From positions 1-6,365 of the forward strand of contig JAESSZ010000649.1 in NCBI GenBank assembly GCA_016763875.1: 6,365 nt of DNA. The letters run 5' to 3'. The position numbers were made by a program, and so were the translations under genes. The notes below the pieces were generated by a model. It saw only the letters and a program-made list of their open reading frames with translations. It did not search any database and was not told the DNA's origin. Shown in pieces: positions 4,879 through 6,365 of this stretch. The number at the start of each line of letters is the position of its first letter. Within the stretch, counting starts at the first letter, position 1. This DNA comes from Nannocystaceae bacterium (lineage in GTDB: Bacteria; Myxococcota_A; Polyangia; Nannocystales; Nannocystaceae).

Positions 4879-5604
4879 TCAGCGCCACGCTTCGATGAGT
4901 AGCGAGTCGTCGGCGGCGAGGCCGTGGCGGGCGTGCACGTGCGGCAGGCCAGCCGCCTGGATCGCGGCCACGACTTCGTCCTCCAGGAGGTAGTGGTGCT
5001 CAATCGTCGTAGTGAGCGTGCGCCCGTCGGCAGCCTCGTGTGTGTATCTGGCTTCGATCTCACGACGGTCGGGACGCCAGGTGCTGCACTCGGTGACCTC
5101 CCATGTCGTGCCATCGACCTCGACGGTCGCGACGGGGTGGCGTGCATCGGCGGCGACATCGTCGGGCTGGGCGTCGTTGTGAAAGGCGTCAACGCGATAC
5201 ACGTCCAGCGCGAGTCTTCCGCCCTCGGCCAGGTGGGTCGCGGCGTTGCGTAGCGCTTCGCCGACGGCCGTGTCGTCCGGCAGGCACCACAGGCCGTTGA
5301 ACGCGAGCACCACTCGGTCGAAGCGCTGCCCGAGATCCACGCGGCGCATGTCGTCCAACCGCAGCGTGACGCGGTTGGAAAGACCGCTTTGCTCGAGTTG
5401 GGTTTGGGCGAGAGCGAGCAGCCCCTCATCGTGGTCCACGCCAACCACGCGACGCTCGCTGCCCGCAAGCACCCCAAGCAAGCGTCCGCCGCCGCACCCG
5501 AACTCAAGGACCGACCGCGCACCGCGGCAGACGTCGGTGTAAAATCCGCGGTCGCCCGTCGTTCCGCCGTGCACTGCCGTGTACAGAGCCGCCCTCAGGT
5601 CCAT
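4879..5604 (-). CDS. Class I SAM-dependent methyltransferase
   Basis: A 241-residue cytoplasmic protein with a complete Rossmann-type methyltransferase core. Motif I is SVLEFGCGGGRLLGVL (residues 31-46), the acidic residue after strand 2 is Asp57 in VVGVDHDEGLL, strand 3 gives RLDDM (82-86), strand 4 is FDRVVLAFNGLWCL (95-108) and strand 5 is EGGRLALDVY (127-136). Residues 158-208 are a strand-rich insertion (VEVDGTTWEVTECSTW, REIEARYTHE, TTTIEHHYLL) before the final AIQAAGL helix and LIEAW strand, as in Methyltransf_25-type small-molecule methyltransferases, including sugar- and glycine/sarcosine-type enzymes. The substrate cannot be told from sequence. ATG 5604 was chosen; the frame is open to a GTG at 5709 but those 35 residues have no fold features. 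No clear Shine-Dalgarno sequence is present. The gene converges on rnpB with about 19 nt between them and no recognisable terminator. Confidence 0.87.
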   Translation of the reverse strand: MDLRAALYTAVHGGTTGDRGFYTDVCRGARSVLEFGCGGGRLLGVLAGSERRVVGVDHDEGLLALAQTQLEQSGLSNRVTLRLDDMRRVDLGQRFDRVVLAFNGLWCLPDDTAVGEALRNAATHLAEGGRLALDVYRVDAFHNDAQPDDVAADARHPVATVEVDGTTWEVTECSTWRPDRREIEARYTHEAADGRTLTTTIEHHYLLEDEVVAAIQAAGLPHVHARHGLAADDSLLIEAWR

Positions 5605-5687
5605 GGGGCGGCACCATGGCGCGGATCTGCGGGCCAAGCAATGTGGCGGTCGAAAATCCGGGTTCGTGGGGATCGGCGGCCAACACC

Positions 5688-5696
5688 TGTTAGCCT
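5688..5696 (+). promoter_or_regulatory. Candidate extended -10 promoter of the Cys-rich lipoprotein
   Basis: TGTTAGCCT fits TG-n-TAnnnT and would place transcription start near 5703, giving a leader of about 18 nt before ATG 5721. No -35 or strong Shine-Dalgarno sequence is visible. The rest of the 116-nt divergent gap (5605-5720) shows no other recognisable element. Confidence 0.3.
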
Positions 5697-5720
5697 CGCG
5701 CGACTTCACTCGGACTTGTT

Positions 5721-6260
5721 ATGGCCTGCCGCGCACCCATCCCCACCGTCACCGTTCATAAACTCCGGGCCGTCGCGACCCTGGTCCTCGGCCTCGTTCT
5801 GGTCTCCGCGTGTTCTGGCGACGACGACGATGACGGCACCGATACCGCCAACGACGCCGCGACGAACGCCGCCACTGACGGAGGAAGCGCAGCAGACGGG
5901 ATGGACGACGCCGACTCCGGCAGCATGGGGATGGACGACTCGAGCATGGACGACGGCATGGACGACGGTGCGGGCACGAGCATGGATGACGGTTCAAGCA
6001 CCGGGATGGCCGGTGCCTGCGAGCCGAGCGCCGACGAGGACGACTGTGGGATGTGCGTCAAGGACAGCTGTTGCGCCGAGTTGGAGATGTGCACGGCCGA
6101 CGAAGGCTGCACGTGCTTCCGCGCCTGCGCCGAAGAGATGGGGCAGGCGATGTTCATGGTGTGCGCCGAGCAGTGCGACGTCGATGTGCTGGACACCACG
6201 TCGATCACCGGTCAGTTGTCATCGTGCACGGTGACGATGTGCCCCCAGTGTCTAAGCTGA
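5721..6260 (+). CDS. Small Cys-rich secreted lipoprotein with Met-Asp-Asp linker
   Basis: A 179-residue protein that I do not recognise by family. Residues 1-30 form a lipoprotein signal peptide: a 16-residue basic N-region ending HKLR, then AVATLVLGLVLV and a good lipobox VSAC, so Cys31 would be lipidated after cleavage. Residues 32-98 are an acidic linker starting with five Asp in a row and including five Met-Asp-Asp units. Residues 100-179 hold 14 cysteines (100, 109, 112, 117, 118, 124, 130, 132, 136, 148, 152, 169, 174, 177), an even number suited to a disulfide-bonded extracytoplasmic module; CxxC pairs occur at 109-112 and 174-177. Myxobacteria encode many lipoproteins of this shape, and the role is unknown. 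The GC-rich codon use matches its neighbours. It converges on the 6278-6365 gene with 17 nt between stops. The ATG is the only start giving a signal peptide. Confidence 0.87.
   Translation: MACRAPIPTVTVHKLRAVATLVLGLVLVSACSGDDDDDGTDTANDAATNAATDGGSAADGMDDADSGSMGMDDSSMDDGMDDGAGTSMDDGSSTGMAGACEPSADEDDCGMCVKDSCCAELEMCTADEGCTCFRACAEEMGQAMFMVCAEQCDVDVLDTTSITGQLSSCTVTMCPQCLS
5901..5990 (+). repeat. Irregular repeats of ATGGACGAC encoding Met-Asp-Asp
   Basis: ATGGACGAC occurs at 5901, 5931, 5946 and 5958, and as ATGGATGAC at 5982. Each is in frame and encodes Met-Asp-Asp in the linker of the Cys-rich lipoprotein. Spacings are irregular (30, 15, 12, 24 nt) but all multiples of three, which fits slippage or duplication limited by the reading frame. 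Confidence 0.7.
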
Positions 6261-6277
6261 ACCGCAGTCCGTGCCGC

Positions 6278-6365
6278 TCAGGCGGCGTGCTCGACCCCAA
6301 GCGCCGCTTGCAACTGTGAACGCAAGCCTTCGACGAGGGCCGAAACGGCGGGGCGGCTGTGCTCC
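6278..6365 (-). CDS. C-terminal tail of a probable LysR-type regulator, cut by window edge
   Basis: The last 28 codons of a minus-strand gene are visible, ending in TGA at 6278-6280. The peptide HSRPAVSALVEGLRSQLQAA resembles the final helix of LysR-type transcriptional regulators (a pattern like S-x-R-P-A-V-x-A-L-I/V-x-x-L-R), where it follows the effector-binding domain. The motif is short, so the reading frame is fairly well supported by its helix-like, non-shadow composition but the family is tentative. It converges on the Cys-rich lipoprotein gene; the 17-nt gap contains no terminator hairpin. Confidence 0.5.
   Translation of the reverse strand, partial: EHSRPAVSALVEGLRSQLQAALGVEHAA

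Noticed and set aside
5605..5709. Extension of the methyltransferase to a GTG at 5709
   Set aside because: The extra 35 residues carry no fold features and would run close to the divergent lipoprotein start; ATG 5604 gives a normal N-terminal helix before motif I.
5389..6234. A 281-residue plus-strand frame across the methyltransferase and second lipoprotein
   Set aside because: It overlaps two well-supported genes in another frame, and its Pro/Thr/Trp-rich composition is typical of GC-rich shadow translation.

Overview
The window is about two-thirds G+C, densely coded on both strands, and most likely comes from a delta-proteobacterial predator or myxobacterium of the Nannocystis/Plesiocystis/Enhygromyxa kind. 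This is inferred from two secreted lipoproteins with long Asp/Gly/Ser/Thr linkers after the lipobox. One of them carries a Myxococcus-type Cys-rich repeat (CGNG...EACDDGN...GDGC) followed by a repeat beta-propeller. No mobile element, CRISPR array, tRNA or phage gene is visible.

Layout. Positions 1-2868 hold a tight minus-strand cluster, read right to left: ATP-type 6-phosphofructokinase (1765-2868), a ChaC-type gamma-glutamylcyclotransferase overlapping it by 4 nt (1181-1768), a two-part GNAT-like/YkvA-like protein (184-1134), and the first 58 codons of a PuuE-type allantoinase that runs off the left edge (1-174). Gaps of -4, 46 and 9 nt suggest one operon joining glycolysis, glutathione turnover and ureide catabolism; any functional link among them is inference. 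Divergent from it, a 486-residue lipoprotein (2891-4351) carries a seven-repeat propeller. The two divergent start codons are only 22 nt apart, and each lies 6 nt downstream of a TAnnnT hexamer. The hexamers overlap, which suggests a bidirectional promoter giving leaderless mRNAs.

Next comes the RNA component of RNase P (about 4451-4859, plus strand), clearly bacterial type A. It seems to lack helix P18, has an extra hairpin between P2 and the 3' strand of P4, and has a very long P1 helix. Convergent with it is a class I SAM methyltransferase (4879-5604, minus). A second, Cys-rich lipoprotein (5721-6260, plus) faces the C-terminal tail of a probable LysR-type regulator (6278-6365, minus) at the right edge.

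Most of the content belongs to known families. The points most worth checking are the divergent start region, the architecture of the RNase P RNA, the Asp-to-Asn change in the nucleotide motif of the phosphofructokinase, and an A7 slippery run at the catalytic Glu codon of ChaC.
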